A stretch of DNA of 64,000 nucleotides, from contig JBMFML010000006.1 in the NCBI GenBank assembly GCA_049970695.1, forward strand, positions 10,972-74,971. Direction: 5' to 3'. Shown here one piece after another: positions 1-8,107 of the stretch. The stretch is from UBA285 sp049970695. GTDB lineage: Archaea; Thermoproteota; Thermoprotei_A; Sulfolobales; Desulfurococcaceae. The translations under genes and the position numbers were made by a program. Within the stretch, counting starts at the first letter, position 1. Each line of letters opens with the position of its first letter. The notes under the pieces were generated by a model, which saw only the letters and a list, made by a program, of their open reading frames with translations, did no database searches and was not told the DNA's origin.

Positions 1-2
1 TG

Positions 3-716
3 CTCGGCTGGAAGAAGGGGATTTCGCCGCTAAAAAGGGTTTTACTGACCCTGCCAATATCGCTCCCGCTAGTTAGCGTTGAAGCAGGTAGTAGTAGAGT
101 TGAGCTACCGCTGCTCGGCGTACTGGACCTGGGCCTGGCCTACCCCCTGCTGGTAGTGCCCGTGGGCGTTTTGGGTGCTAGCAACGGTTTCAACATGATT
201 GCCGGCTACAACGGCCTCGAAGCGCTCCAGGCAGCAGTACTACTGTCCTTCGCGTCTCTGCTCATGCTAATAAGGGGGCAGTTAGACGCGTTCAGCACTA
301 TCCTGCTAGTCCTGGCGCCAGTGCTTCTATTTTACTTCTCTTACAACAAGTACCCAGCTAAGATGTTCCCAGGCAACTCGTTCACCTATGGCATGGGTGC
401 CCTGTACGCCTCGCTCGCAATATACTGGAACTTCGAGAAGTACGCCGTAGCCTCCTTTGCTCTTTACTTAGTTGAGCTCGCCCTCTTCATTAGGGGGTTG
501 CTGAACGGAGTGTACAAGGAGAACTTTGGACGGGTCTTGAGCGATGGAAGCCTGGAGCCCCCCTACGACAAGTCCTACAGCTTAACCCACGTTGCAATAA
601 AGGTGGTCAAGAGGCTGAAGGGGAAGTGCCGCGAGGTAGACGTGGTCTACTTCATAGTGCTGCTCCAATTCGTTGTCTCCGCTACTTCGCTCTTAGTGGT
701 GCTCTACCCACTATAA
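3..716 (+). CDS. GlcNAc-1-phosphate transferase-like (MraY/WecA/Alg7 superfamily), 5' end cut off by the window
   Basis: The frame is open from base 3 to the stop at 716, so the start lies before the window. The visible 237 residues are mostly membrane helices. Around GFNMIAGYNGLEA and KMFPGNSFTYGMGA they match the polyprenyl/dolichyl-phosphate GlcNAc-1-P transferase pattern (eukaryotic Alg7/DPAGT1, archaeal AglH). These enzymes move a sugar-1-phosphate from a UDP-sugar onto a membrane dolichyl phosphate, the first step of N-glycan or surface-glycan assembly. The C-terminal part has a charged cytoplasmic loop (about KENFGRVLSDGSLEPP) and a last helix. The last 35 bases overlap the 3' end of the converging MFS gene. 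Family assignment is fairly firm; the exact sugar is not known. Confidence 0.75.
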   Translation, partial: LGWKKGISPLKRVLLTLPISLPLVSVEAGSSRVELPLLGVLDLGLAYPLLVVPVGVLGASNGFNMIAGYNGLEALQAAVLLSFASLLMLIRGQLDAFSTILLVLAPVLLFYFSYNKYPAKMFPGNSFTYGMGALYASLAIYWNFEKYAVASFALYLVELALFIRGLLNGVYKENFGRVLSDGSLEPPYDKSYSLTHVAIKVVKRLKGKCREVDVVYFIVLLQFVVSATSLLVVLYPL

Positions 717-1932
717 AGCGGTGCACGTAAGCAGCCCCGAGAAAGCCCACGAGCCCCGATGCCACTATCGACCAGCCTGGTCCCAAGCCGAGGTAGAGGG
801 CTGCTGCAACAATCGATGAGAGGGCGCCACCGAGGTGCTCGAGCGTCCTCTGGATGCCGGTTGCTCTCCCACGTATTTCTGGTGGCAGTATTGCAGTCAG
901 AGTAGCCGAGATAGTGGACATGGCTACACCAGATGAGGCGCTCAAGGCTACCGAGGCAGCAACGAGCACTAATAGCCTGCAGCACGAAGTGAAGTAGGGA
1001 ATAGAAAACACCACAATTGATGTAGACGCAATGGCAACGGCGCGGACGAGAGCCCTCTCGGGCTCTACTCTCCTCCCCAGTAGTGTGAGCATTACTATTA
1101 TAGAGCCTGCTGTAGAGGCGCAAGACACAATGCCCCACTCAAGCTTGGAGAGCCCGATTACTTCAATGGCGTATATAGTTCCGTAAGTCGAGAGCACCGA
1201 GGTTGCTATGGGCCACAGAAACGCCGTGTACACGTAGAACTTAAAGGCCTTTAAGAGCACTGGCCTGTAGCCCGAGAGCTCAAACACGTACTTGCTCAGG
1301 TCCCTGCTAACGGGCTTGTAGGTTTCTTGAAGGGCCTTAATCCTCATGATTAGTACTGCAAGTGCCACAAAGCCTTGAGCTAAAAATCCGTACCTGATGC
1401 CGAGGACTCCTATGGCGTCATAGAGGTAGCCTCCAATAATCGGCATGAAGAGGCCTGGCGTGCTTGAGACTATTTGGAGCGCTACAAACCCCTTCAACTC
1501 GGCTCCGCGCGGGAGGGAGTCCATTATTATTGCCGTCAGAGCCGGCTGGTAGAAGTGGGCTGCCATGTCGAACACGTAGACGCCTGCGAGAAACCTCCAG
1601 TCCGGTGCCGCCGCGTAGAGGAACTGGGAAAACGTGACGCAGGCTGTTCCAATAATTATCGTCTTGGCCCTGCCAATGTAGTCTGTGAGTACTCCACCAG
1701 GTATGAGGGAGAGGGCGAGGGCCATCATTCCGAGGCTTCTAAGAAGGGCTATGTCGACGTCGCTGGCGCCCAGGTCTTTTGCGTACTTCGCGAAGAAGGG
1801 GTTTACTATTGAGCCGCTTATAGAGAACAAAAACCACGAAATAGCTATTACTCCGACATTGCCCCTTAAAACCGAGCGGAGCTCTCTCAAGTAGAGCCTC
1901 AAAGCTCCTGGTTCTCTCTGATCGGTGCTCAC
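682..1932 (-). CDS. Major facilitator superfamily transporter
   Basis: A 416-residue protein with about twelve hydrophobic segments and the usual MFS size. The loop between helices 2 and 3 reads GGVLTDYIGRAKT, the classic MFS motif A (G-x3-D-x2-G-R). A charged central loop (about residues 195-225) separates the two six-helix halves. The substrate cannot be read from the sequence; the overall look is that of drug or small-molecule efflux carriers. The GTG start at 1932 lies 21 bases after the stop of the HMG-CoA reductase gene on the same strand, so the two may be co-transcribed. The 3' end overlaps the converging GlcNAc-1-P transferase-like gene. Confidence 0.85.
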   Translation of the reverse strand: MSTDQREPGALRLYLRELRSVLRGNVGVIAISWFLFSISGSIVNPFFAKYAKDLGASDVDIALLRSLGMMALALSLIPGGVLTDYIGRAKTIIIGTACVTFSQFLYAAAPDWRFLAGVYVFDMAAHFYQPALTAIIMDSLPRGAELKGFVALQIVSSTPGLFMPIIGGYLYDAIGVLGIRYGFLAQGFVALAVLIMRIKALQETYKPVSRDLSKYVFELSGYRPVLLKAFKFYVYTAFLWPIATSVLSTYGTIYAIEVIGLSKLEWGIVSCASTAGSIIVMLTLLGRRVEPERALVRAVAIASTSIVVFSIPYFTSCCRLLVLVAASVALSASSGVAMSTISATLTAILPPEIRGRATGIQRTLEHLGGALSSIVAAALYLGLGPGWSIVASGLVGFLGAAYVHRFIVGRAPLRAK

Positions 1933-1953
1933 CGAAGAATCCCTGGACTTGAG

Positions 1954-3249
1954 CTATATCGGCTCTCCGCGAAGAGCCTTTTCGACGAGCTCCTTCGCGT
2001 AGTCGTACCTTATCTTGCCATCCCTTATCATTCTCTCCGCTACTTTGTCCACCAAGTCCCCGGTTGCACCAGCCATCATTGCGAGGTTTCTGGCGTGGAG
2101 CTTCATGTGCCCCTTCTGTATTCCCTCGGTCACCAAAGCCCTCAAAGCCGCGAGGTTCTGAGCAAGCCCAACAGCTGCCATTACCTCTGCCAGCTCCTTT
2201 GCACTACTAACCCCCAGTATTTTCAGGGCGATTCTAGCCACCGGGTGGACCCTAGTTGCCCCACCCACAGTGCCTACTTGTAGTGGAAGCTCGAGGTAGC
2301 CGTTTAGAAAGCCTTCTTCGTCAACCTCCCATGTGCTCAGGGGCTTGCAAACCCCGGTTCTGCAGGCATATGCGTGGGCTCCCGCTTCTATGGCCCTGTG
2401 ATCCTGCGCTGTCGCAAGCGCTACTGCTATTATCCCGTTCATAATGCCCTTGTTGTGAGTTACTGCCCTATAGGGATCCGCCTCGGCGAGTATCGAGGCT
2501 TCCTCTATTTTCTTGGCTACCTCGAGCCCGCCGACGTTTTCGGCAGGAGTCCTCGCCCAGGCGCGGACAATCCTCCTAGTGGCGTAGTTCGATATTATCC
2601 TGAGCCTTGCCTGCCCGCCCGTTATCTTCTCGAGGAGGGGGGCTATTGCTTCGACCATGGTGTTTACGGCGTTGGCCCCCATAGCGTCTCTCACGTCTAC
2701 AATTAAGTGGACGACTAGCGCGGGGCCCTTCCTGGTATCAACGATTCTGACTTCCAGGTCTCTGGGGCCTCCCCCGAGCTTGACGAGAACCGGGTCTTGC
2801 TGAGCAGCGTGCTCTAGTATTTCCTGCTTGTGCTCTAGTATCTTAGCCGCCTTTGCCTGCGGAGCAGTTACGTTTACCAAGTGCACTTGCCCAATCATCT
2901 CCTGGGGGCCTGCCTCGGCAATTATGCCCTTTCCATACCTCAGCATTCGCGCCGCGTTACTGGCGGCAGCCACGACGCTGGCTTCTTCAATGACCATTGG
3001 AACAATGTAGTCCCTGCCGTTGATTAGGAAGTTTACCGCAACTGCAAAGGGGTACGTCATGCCCCCAATAACGTTTTCTATCATTCTCTCGGCTACTTCG
3101 CGTGGAAGATTTCCAAAGTTCAGCAGAGTCTTGACCTCCTCGTCCGTCAAGCCCGCGAATTCTGCGACAATTCTGAGCCTCTCTTCGAGGGGCAGCTTGT
3201 AAAAGCCTTCTATCCTACTGGTCTTTGGGCCCTGCACGCGCACCACCAC
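1954..3249 (-). CDS. mvaA: Hydroxymethylglutaryl-CoA reductase, class II
   Basis: HMG-CoA reductase interconverts HMG-CoA and mevalonate; in archaea this feeds the isoprenoid lipid chains. This 431-residue protein is the class II (Pseudomonas mevalonii-type) form. Visible active-site elements are the glutamate in VIEEASVVAAAS (residue 88/89), Lys267 in THNKGIMNG, Asp283 in AQDHRAIEAGAHA and His381 in GHMKLHARN. The last three fall at the numbers known for the P. mevalonii enzyme. It has no membrane anchor. The GTG start is one of three tandem GTG codons (3241-3249). Many archaea use class I for biosynthesis, so a class II enzyme here suggests lineage-specific replacement. Whether it runs biosynthetically is an inference, made because no other HMG-CoA reductase is visible in this window. 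Confidence 0.93.
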   Translation of the reverse strand: MVVRVQGPKTSRIEGFYKLPLEERLRIVAEFAGLTDEEVKTLLNFGNLPREVAERMIENVIGGMTYPFAVAVNFLINGRDYIVPMVIEEASVVAAASNAARMLRYGKGIIAEAGPQEMIGQVHLVNVTAPQAKAAKILEHKQEILEHAAQQDPVLVKLGGGPRDLEVRIVDTRKGPALVVHLIVDVRDAMGANAVNTMVEAIAPLLEKITGGQARLRIISNYATRRIVRAWARTPAENVGGLEVAKKIEEASILAEADPYRAVTHNKGIMNGIIAVALATAQDHRAIEAGAHAYACRTGVCKPLSTWEVDEEGFLNGYLELPLQVGTVGGATRVHPVARIALKILGVSSAKELAEVMAAVGLAQNLAALRALVTEGIQKGHMKLHARNLAMMAGATGDLVDKVAERMIRDGKIRYDYAKELVEKALRGEPI

Positions 3250-3341
3250 GTAGAGCCTTAAAAGCGCGGCGCGCTAAAAAAGGCGCTTGTGGCACAGCTT
3301 TATTTTAGCTGGGCCGTGTAAACTCCTCCTGGAGCTGCCTG

Positions 3342-3779
3342 GTGCGCGCCGTGGTCCACGAGTGGGCTCTGGCCGAGTCCATACTGCTCTACATCAAGCA
3401 GCTAGGACACAGAAAAGTGCAGAAGCTGAGAGTACACGTGGGGGCCCTTCAGTCAATAGACAAAGAAGTGCTCTCGTTTGCTATTACGCAGCTGGCCGGC
3501 GACTACGGGCTCTCAATTGAAAGCCTCGAAGTGGTTGAAGAAGAGCCTGAGCTGAAGTGCAATTACTGCGGCTACACATGGAGGCTCAACGTCTTCGAGC
3601 TTCCCGGAGAAGTGAGAGAAGCCATTCACTTCCTCCCGGAAGCCGCTTACGCGTACTTCAAGTGCCCCCGCTGTGGCAGCAGAGACTTCGAAATAGTCCG
3701 CGGTAGGGGCCTTTCGAAAGTAGAGGTGATGAACCCTGGCGAGCAACCCCCGCATACTAGGAGCGCTGAAGAGGCTTAG
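3342..3779 (+). CDS. hypA: Hydrogenase nickel incorporation protein HypA
   Basis: HypA binds Ni2+ at its N-terminus and delivers it with HypB to [NiFe]-hydrogenase precursors. The 145-residue sequence has the N-terminal HEWALAESI signature with the Ni-binding His, and a zinc-binding domain with two CxxC pairs (KCNYCG near residue 67 and FKCPRCGS near 106). A long insert separates the pairs, as in Thermococcus HypA. The GTG at 3342 is preceded by GGAG at 3331 with good spacing. A second GTG at 3351 would put the His at position 3, closer to family practice, but has a poorer ribosome site. It is followed at once by an Mrp-type HypB. No hydrogenase structural gene lies in the window. Confidence 0.9.
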   Translation: MRAVVHEWALAESILLYIKQLGHRKVQKLRVHVGALQSIDKEVLSFAITQLAGDYGLSIESLEVVEEEPELKCNYCGYTWRLNVFELPGEVREAIHFLPEAAYAYFKCPRCGSRDFEIVRGRGLSKVEVMNPGEQPPHTRSAEEA

Positions 3780-3792
3780 AGAGCCCGAGGCC

Positions 3793-4476
3793 GTGTACGC
3801 CGTCTTGAGCAGCAAGGGCGGTGTTGGCAAGACAACCATATCAGTCCTCATGGCGCTCGCGGCTTCCGACGCGTGGGGCTCAGCGGGCCTACTGGACTTG
3901 GACTTTGTAAATCCGTCCACGCACGTGCTTCTCGGGCTAAACCCCGGGAGTATCGAGTACAGAGAGCACAGGGGCGTTGAACCCCACAAGCTGGATAACT
4001 TGCTGTACTTCTCTATTGTTGCCTACACAAGAGACCAGCCGCTTGCACTGAGAGGCAAGGCCGCGCAAGACGCTCTCTGGGAGGTGCTGTCTATAGTTAA
4101 CTGGGGGCGCGTTAGGGCCCTCTTTATCGATACTCCACCCGGCATTGGTGACGAGCACTTAGAAGTCATCTACAGGCTGAAGGACGTTGTAAAACCCATA
4201 ATCGTCTCAACGCCTTCAAGGCTCTCGCTGAACTCTACTGCAAAGCTCGTGAAGCTTTTGAGAGAGGCCGGCTACAGCGAGATCTTTCTGTTTGAAAACA
4301 TGGGGGATGGTGGCTTGAGAGGCTTCGCCGAGGAGTGGGGGCTGACATACCTGGGCTACATGCCATTTACCAGCCGCGTAGAGGAGTGCGTTGGCGAAAT
4401 CGAGTGCCTCAGAGAGCTGAGTAGAGAGCTCAAGAACGCACTAAAGCTCCTGGAAGCGCCCAAGCCTCGCTCCTGA
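3793..4476 (+). CDS. hypB: Mrp/MinD-family HypB-type ATPase (partner of HypA)
   Basis: A deviant P-loop ATPase with SSKGGVGKTT at residues 7-16, a switch region in LLDLDFVNPS and a Walker B-like FIDTPPGIGDE. The stretches THVLLGL, AYTRDQPLALRGK and TPSRLSLN resemble Thermococcus kodakarensis HypB, a Mrp/MinD-type ATPase that replaces the usual GTPase HypB in nickel delivery. Its place directly behind hypA supports this role. The first ordinary start in frame is GTG at 3793. The frame stays open upstream to 3733 and encodes NPRILGALKRLREPEAV, which looks like the N-terminal helix of the Thermococcus protein. The true start may therefore be a rare codon such as CTG at 3736, overlapping hypA. 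Confidence 0.85.
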   Translation: MYAVLSSKGGVGKTTISVLMALAASDAWGSAGLLDLDFVNPSTHVLLGLNPGSIEYREHRGVEPHKLDNLLYFSIVAYTRDQPLALRGKAAQDALWEVLSIVNWGRVRALFIDTPPGIGDEHLEVIYRLKDVVKPIIVSTPSRLSLNSTAKLVKLLREAGYSEIFLFENMGDGGLRGFAEEWGLTYLGYMPFTSRVEECVGEIECLRELSRELKNALKLLEAPKPRS

Positions 4477-4518
4477 GCGGTCGAGCTGCTACAAGCCGCG
4501 CAGCCCACTCGCCTGAAA

Positions 4519-4542
4519 GCGGTGGATGAAGCGCTTCACCGC
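4519..4542 (+). other. Inverted repeat between hypB and the ATPase operon
   Basis: The arms GCGGT (4519-4523) and ACCGC (4538-4542) enclose GAAGC/GCTTC, with GGAT bulged on one side, so a hairpin can form. It lies 40 bases after the hypB stop. It could slow or end transcription, but no T-run follows, so it is not a standard archaeal terminator. Confidence 0.2.
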
Positions 4543-4588
4543 GTCTCTAGCCCTGGGCGCCTTTGAGCGTGCCTAATACTGCTGTAGG

Positions 4589-4597
4589 CTATATTAG
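4589..4597 (+). promoter_or_regulatory. Possible TATA box of the ATPase operon
   Basis: An AT-rich CTATATTAG in a GC-rich gap of 177 bases, about 60 bases before the TTG start of the first ATPase gene. It is the best TATA-like stretch in the gap. There is no experimental support, and the leader would be longer than elsewhere in this window. Confidence 0.3.
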
Positions 4598-4653
4598 AGA
4601 GGCTCTTTTGTGATTAGACTGCGGGCTCGACTTCGGCGACGGGGGTAAAGCAC

Positions 4654-4959
4654 TTGAGCAGCATAGTGTCCAGCATCGAGGCCGAGGCCTTGAAAATTAT
4701 TGAAGAAGCCAAGAAGAAGGCTGAGGAGATCATCGAGAGCGCCAGGCGCAGGGCCGAAGAAATACTCAGAGACAGGTCGTTTGAAGTAGAGCTAGCCAGG
4801 GAGAGGAAGAAAATAGAAGATGAAGTTGAGAGGGAGGTGAGCAAGATAATTTCGCAGGCAGAGGCCGAGGCCGAAGAACTCAGAAAGCGCCTCTCCAGTA
4901 GAGTCGACTACTGGGCTAAGAAGCTCGCGTCTCTAGTAGCTGGTGTCGAGGTGCAGTAG
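4654..4959 (+). CDS. ahaH: A-type ATPase subunit H (peripheral-stalk coiled coil)
   Basis: A 101-residue, highly charged, almost entirely helical protein with heptad-like repeats (EEAKKKAEEIIESARRRAEE). It matches the short coiled-coil subunit that pairs with subunit E to form the peripheral stalks of archaeal ATP synthases. It is the first gene of the operon and ends five bases before subunit I. The TTG start at 4654 follows a G-rich stretch (GGGGG, 4641-4645). Identification rests on position and composition, since such subunits are poorly conserved. Confidence 0.75.
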   Translation: MSSIVSSIEAEALKIIEEAKKKAEEIIESARRRAEEILRDRSFEVELARERKKIEDEVEREVSKIISQAEAEAEELRKRLSSRVDYWAKKLASLVAGVEVQ

Positions 4960-4964
4960 TAGAG

Positions 4965-6956
4965 TTGGTAGAGCTGTCCAAGCTCTTCCTCAACAAGCCT
5001 GATGTGGGTGTCAAGGCGTTCATAGTAGTCCCCGTGGATTACGCCGACGAGCTGCTCAACGACCTCGTGCACAAGTCCCTCCTGGAGCCCCTTCCTGCTG
5101 GCGAGGTCTCCCGAGAAGTCGAGAAGCTGAAGAGTAGGCTGGAGCTCGCCCTGAAAGTAGAGAGGCTCGTTCAGGAGCTCTCTAAGAAGCTGCCTGGAGT
5201 CGTAGAAGTCGAGGTAAAGGAGCTGCCCTGGGACATTGACGAGGCTCTCGCCAAGCTCCACGCAGAGCTCAGCGAAACGCTCGAGGTAGTCCGGGCCCTA
5301 GAGGCCGAGGCAGGCAGGCTGGAGGAGCTCAGAGAAAAGCTCAGCGCGCTCAAAGCCCTGCTCTCCAAGGCGCGCGAGCTTGGCGTTAGCTCAACCGAGC
5401 TTGTTTTAGACTACGAGGGCCCCATGATAGTGGTTAAGACGCTTTACGGGAAGAGCGACGCCGTAAAGGCCATTGAAGGGGCTTCTCTCAAGACCTTACT
5501 AAAGATCGATGTCCCGCCAGACAAGCAAGTGGCCCTCGTGGTCTTTGATAGGGAGTCGTATGAAAAAGCAAAGCAAGAGGTCTCAAAGCTGGAGATCAGG
5601 CCGAGAGACCTCAAGGTTGCCGAGGGCGGCGACTTCGGCGCTGTAATCGATAGCCAGATAGCCGAGCTGGAGAGGGGCATTAGCAGCATTAGGGAGAAGA
5701 TTAGGAGTGTCGTCGAGAGCAAGTCGTATGAAATGGGGCTAGCGAAGATCCTAGCCGAGGGCGTGGCCTCTAAAGTCGGCGTGTTGAAGGAGGCGCTCGA
5801 GTCAAGGTACCTCACAGTAGTCGCTGGCTGGACGCTCAAGTCAAGGCTCGGCGAGCTGGAGTCCATTGTGAAAAAGCGAAGGGGGACTGTTGTAATCGAA
5901 GAAGCCTCCGAGCCACCTGTTGAATTCAACAACTTGAGGCCTTTCAAGCCATTTGAACTCTTCACGGAAATAATGGGATACCCCTCTCCCCACGAGTGGG
6001 ATCCAACACCACTACTAACCTACCTCTACCTCATCTTCTTCTCACTGATGTTCCCGGACGTCGGCTACGCAATAGGCTTAATATTGGGCTCTAGGCTCGT
6101 CTTGCCGTACTTCGTGGAGAACAAGGAGACGCTTTCGAGGCTCATCAAGATATCGACCTACGCTGGCATTGCAGGAGCTTTTGCAGGCCTGCTCTCTGGA
6201 AGCTTCTTTGGATCCCTACTGGGCTCGTACATTTCAGCAGTGATACCACCAGTGTTGCCGAGCCTGCCTCCCAGGCTGGAGGCCTTGGAAGCCATAAGCT
6301 CGGCCATACTAAGGTACCTGGGACTCGCGCTGGGTGTGGGCTACTTCACGGTACTGCTCTCTCACAGCATTGGACTCTACAAGAACATTGCTGCGAGAAA
6401 CAAAACCGGTGCGGCATCAGAGCTGATAGTTGTAGCGCTCATGATACTAGCGCCGCCTGCCATTAAAGCTACTATTGGGCTCAACACAGACGTATTAGGG
6501 CTGCTCCGCTTCGTTCCTAGCGATGTCTGCGTTAAGCTGGCCGCGGGGCTCCTAGTAGCCTATGCCTTGCTGAGATCCATTGCTGATAGGCCCTTTGGCG
6601 CTATGCTCTGGATATTTGACGTGCTTGGCGTAATGGCCGACGTGCTCTCTTTTGTTAGAATAGCTGGCATAGCAATAGGCAGCGCGATCATGGCCGAACT
6701 GCTGAACTCCCTCATACTAAACCTATACGCGGCATCAAGTGCTATTAGCGCGTTCTTAGGGTTCGCAGTCGGCTTCGTAGCTGCCGCCACCCTCCACGTA
6801 GTAAACCTCGGCCTGTCGTCAATAAGCCCCTTTGTCCACTCCCTGAGGCTGGTAATGTACGAGGTTTCATCAAAGTTCTACGAAGGCGGTGGAAGGAGGA
6901 TTTCTCCCAAGGGCGTTAGGGGCTTCACGGTTAGGATAGGTGGAGGGGTCAAGTAG
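4965..6956 (+). CDS. atpI: A-type ATP synthase subunit I (subunit a, stator ion channel)
   Basis: A 663-residue subunit that forms the ion half-channels next to the rotor ring. Residues 1 to about 330 are a cytoplasmic, largely coiled-coil arm that holds the peripheral stalks. The rest is a membrane domain of about seven or eight helices starting after FKPFELFTEIMGYPSPHEWD. Two family hallmarks are visible: LSFVRIAGIAIGSAI with the essential stator arginine, and SPFVHSLRLVMYEVSSKFYE near the end. The TTG start at 4965 is five bases after subunit H. Length and order fit the family well. Confidence 0.95.
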   Translation: MVELSKLFLNKPDVGVKAFIVVPVDYADELLNDLVHKSLLEPLPAGEVSREVEKLKSRLELALKVERLVQELSKKLPGVVEVEVKELPWDIDEALAKLHAELSETLEVVRALEAEAGRLEELREKLSALKALLSKARELGVSSTELVLDYEGPMIVVKTLYGKSDAVKAIEGASLKTLLKIDVPPDKQVALVVFDRESYEKAKQEVSKLEIRPRDLKVAEGGDFGAVIDSQIAELERGISSIREKIRSVVESKSYEMGLAKILAEGVASKVGVLKEALESRYLTVVAGWTLKSRLGELESIVKKRRGTVVIEEASEPPVEFNNLRPFKPFELFTEIMGYPSPHEWDPTPLLTYLYLIFFSLMFPDVGYAIGLILGSRLVLPYFVENKETLSRLIKISTYAGIAGAFAGLLSGSFFGSLLGSYISAVIPPVLPSLPPRLEALEAISSAILRYLGLALGVGYFTVLLSHSIGLYKNIAARNKTGAASELIVVALMILAPPAIKATIGLNTDVLGLLRFVPSDVCVKLAAGLLVAYALLRSIADRPFGAMLWIFDVLGVMADVLSFVRIAGIAIGSAIMAELLNSLILNLYAASSAISAFLGFAVGFVAAATLHVVNLGLSSISPFVHSLRLVMYEVSSKFYEGGGRRISPKGVRGFTVRIGGGVK

Positions 6957-7000
6957 CTTTTTAAACTCGCTTGCACCTACATACGCTGGCGGGGTTGTTT

Positions 7001-7492
7001 ATGACCGACTTGATTACAATGCTGGCATTCATAGGCCCTGGGCTCGCAGAGGGCTTAGCAGCCGTTGGTACTACAGTGGGAATAGCTCAAGCCACCGCAT
7101 CGGGCATACCAGTCGTTGGAGAAGACCCCGGGCAGAGGGGCAGGGTGTTTGTACTGGCCTTCCTCCCAATGACGCAGACTCTGGTCTACGGCTTTGTCTA
7201 CATGTTTTTAATGTACTTCATGATCCTTCCAGGCATGCTTGCAAAGCACGGTGGTGTGCTGCCACCCAACGTCGCTGGCGCCGTATTCGGCGTTAGCCTT
7301 TACGTAGGCCTAGCTGAAATGGCGTCTGCGTGGATGCAGGGGAGGGTGTGTGGCCAGGCGGCTGCCCAGCTAATCAAGACCAAGGGAGGAATATTCGGTA
7401 CAGGCATAATCCTGGCAGCTTACGAGGAGCTCTTTGGTCTACTTGGAATGGTGTTCGGCCTAGTAATGGCATTCCTAGTCGCAGCTTGGTGA
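7001..7492 (+). CDS. atpK: A-type ATP synthase subunit K (rotor ring proteolipid)
   Basis: A 163-residue proteolipid with four membrane helices, meaning two fused hairpins. The membrane ring turns as ions bind to it. ATG at 7001 is chosen over an upstream TTG at 6971. Using this start, LPMTQTLVYG places Leu55, Thr58 and Gln59 in helix 2, Gln113 (WMQGR) lies at the end of helix 3, and Glu142/Glu143 (AAYEELFG) in helix 4. These correspond to the Na+ ligands of Enterococcus hirae NtpK (Leu61, Thr64, Gln65, Gln110, Glu139). Only the second hairpin carries the carboxylate, as in V-type rings. Na+ use is therefore likely but unproven. Confidence 0.93.
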   Translation: MTDLITMLAFIGPGLAEGLAAVGTTVGIAQATASGIPVVGEDPGQRGRVFVLAFLPMTQTLVYGFVYMFLMYFMILPGMLAKHGGVLPPNVAGAVFGVSLYVGLAEMASAWMQGRVCGQAAAQLIKTKGGIFGTGIILAAYEELFGLLGMVFGLVMAFLVAAW

Positions 7493-7516
7493 ACAATTGG
7501 CCAAGGACGCCTGCCT

Positions 7517-8107
7517 ATGAGCGTTGAAGAGCTCAGAAAGGCCGTCTTAGAAAAGGCCAAGGCGGAGGCCGACGAGATAATCAGAGAAGCCTTGAGGAGG
7601 GCCAAGGAAATAGTCGAGGAAGCCGAGGAGAAGAAAAAGCAGATCATTGAAAGCGAGAGAAGGAAAATCCAGGCCGAGCTTAAAGTCGAGGCGCGCATAG
7701 CCGAGGCGAGGAGGCGGGCCAGGATAATCGTAACATCGGCTCGCAGCGACTTCGTGAGAGAAGTAGAGAAGAAGGCAATAGAAAAACTCAAATCCCTCAA
7801 CCCGGAAACCAGGAAGAGGTCCCTGGAGGCGCTGATGCTGGAGGCCTTGAGGGCCATTAAGGAAGTCTCGCCCCACGCGAGCGAGCTGGAAGTGTTCGTG
7901 GCTTCAGGAGACAAGGCCCTCGCAGCAGAGATACTGAGCAATATAAGCGGCTCCAAGTTCGTCATTCACGAAGACCCCTCTATTCTAGGAGGCGTGAAGA
8001 TCTCTTGCTGCGAAGGCCAAGTCGTTGTGGACAACACCTACAATGCCAGGCTTAGCAAGGCCCTCAGCGTAGTCGTAAAAGAGATTTCAGAGGCCGAGAG
8101 GTCTTGA
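7517..8107 (+). CDS. atpE: A-type ATP synthase subunit E (peripheral stalk)
   Basis: A 196-residue subunit: a long charged N-terminal helix (residues 1 to about 85, rich in AKEIVEEAEEKK-like runs), then a compact C-terminal domain that caps the catalytic head (VFVASGDKALAAEI, SILGGVKISC). With subunit H it forms the peripheral stalk. The ATG start lies 24 bases after subunit K. The 3' end overlaps the next start by four bases (TTGA), which indicates translational coupling. Confidence 0.9.
   Translation: MSVEELRKAVLEKAKAEADEIIREALRRAKEIVEEAEEKKKQIIESERRKIQAELKVEARIAEARRRARIIVTSARSDFVREVEKKAIEKLKSLNPETRKRSLEALMLEALRAIKEVSPHASELEVFVASGDKALAAEILSNISGSKFVIHEDPSILGGVKISCCEGQVVVDNTYNARLSKALSVVVKEISEAERS

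Noticed and set aside
704..1138. Open frames in other phases of the MFS gene and in many other genes
   Set aside because: They are shadows of the real genes and show no domain, ribosome site or spacing expected for a gene.
3726..3768. Plus-strand GTGATGA with CTGA 32 bases further on, at the hypA end
   Set aside because: No internal D' and C' boxes and the region is coding in two frames; chance match.
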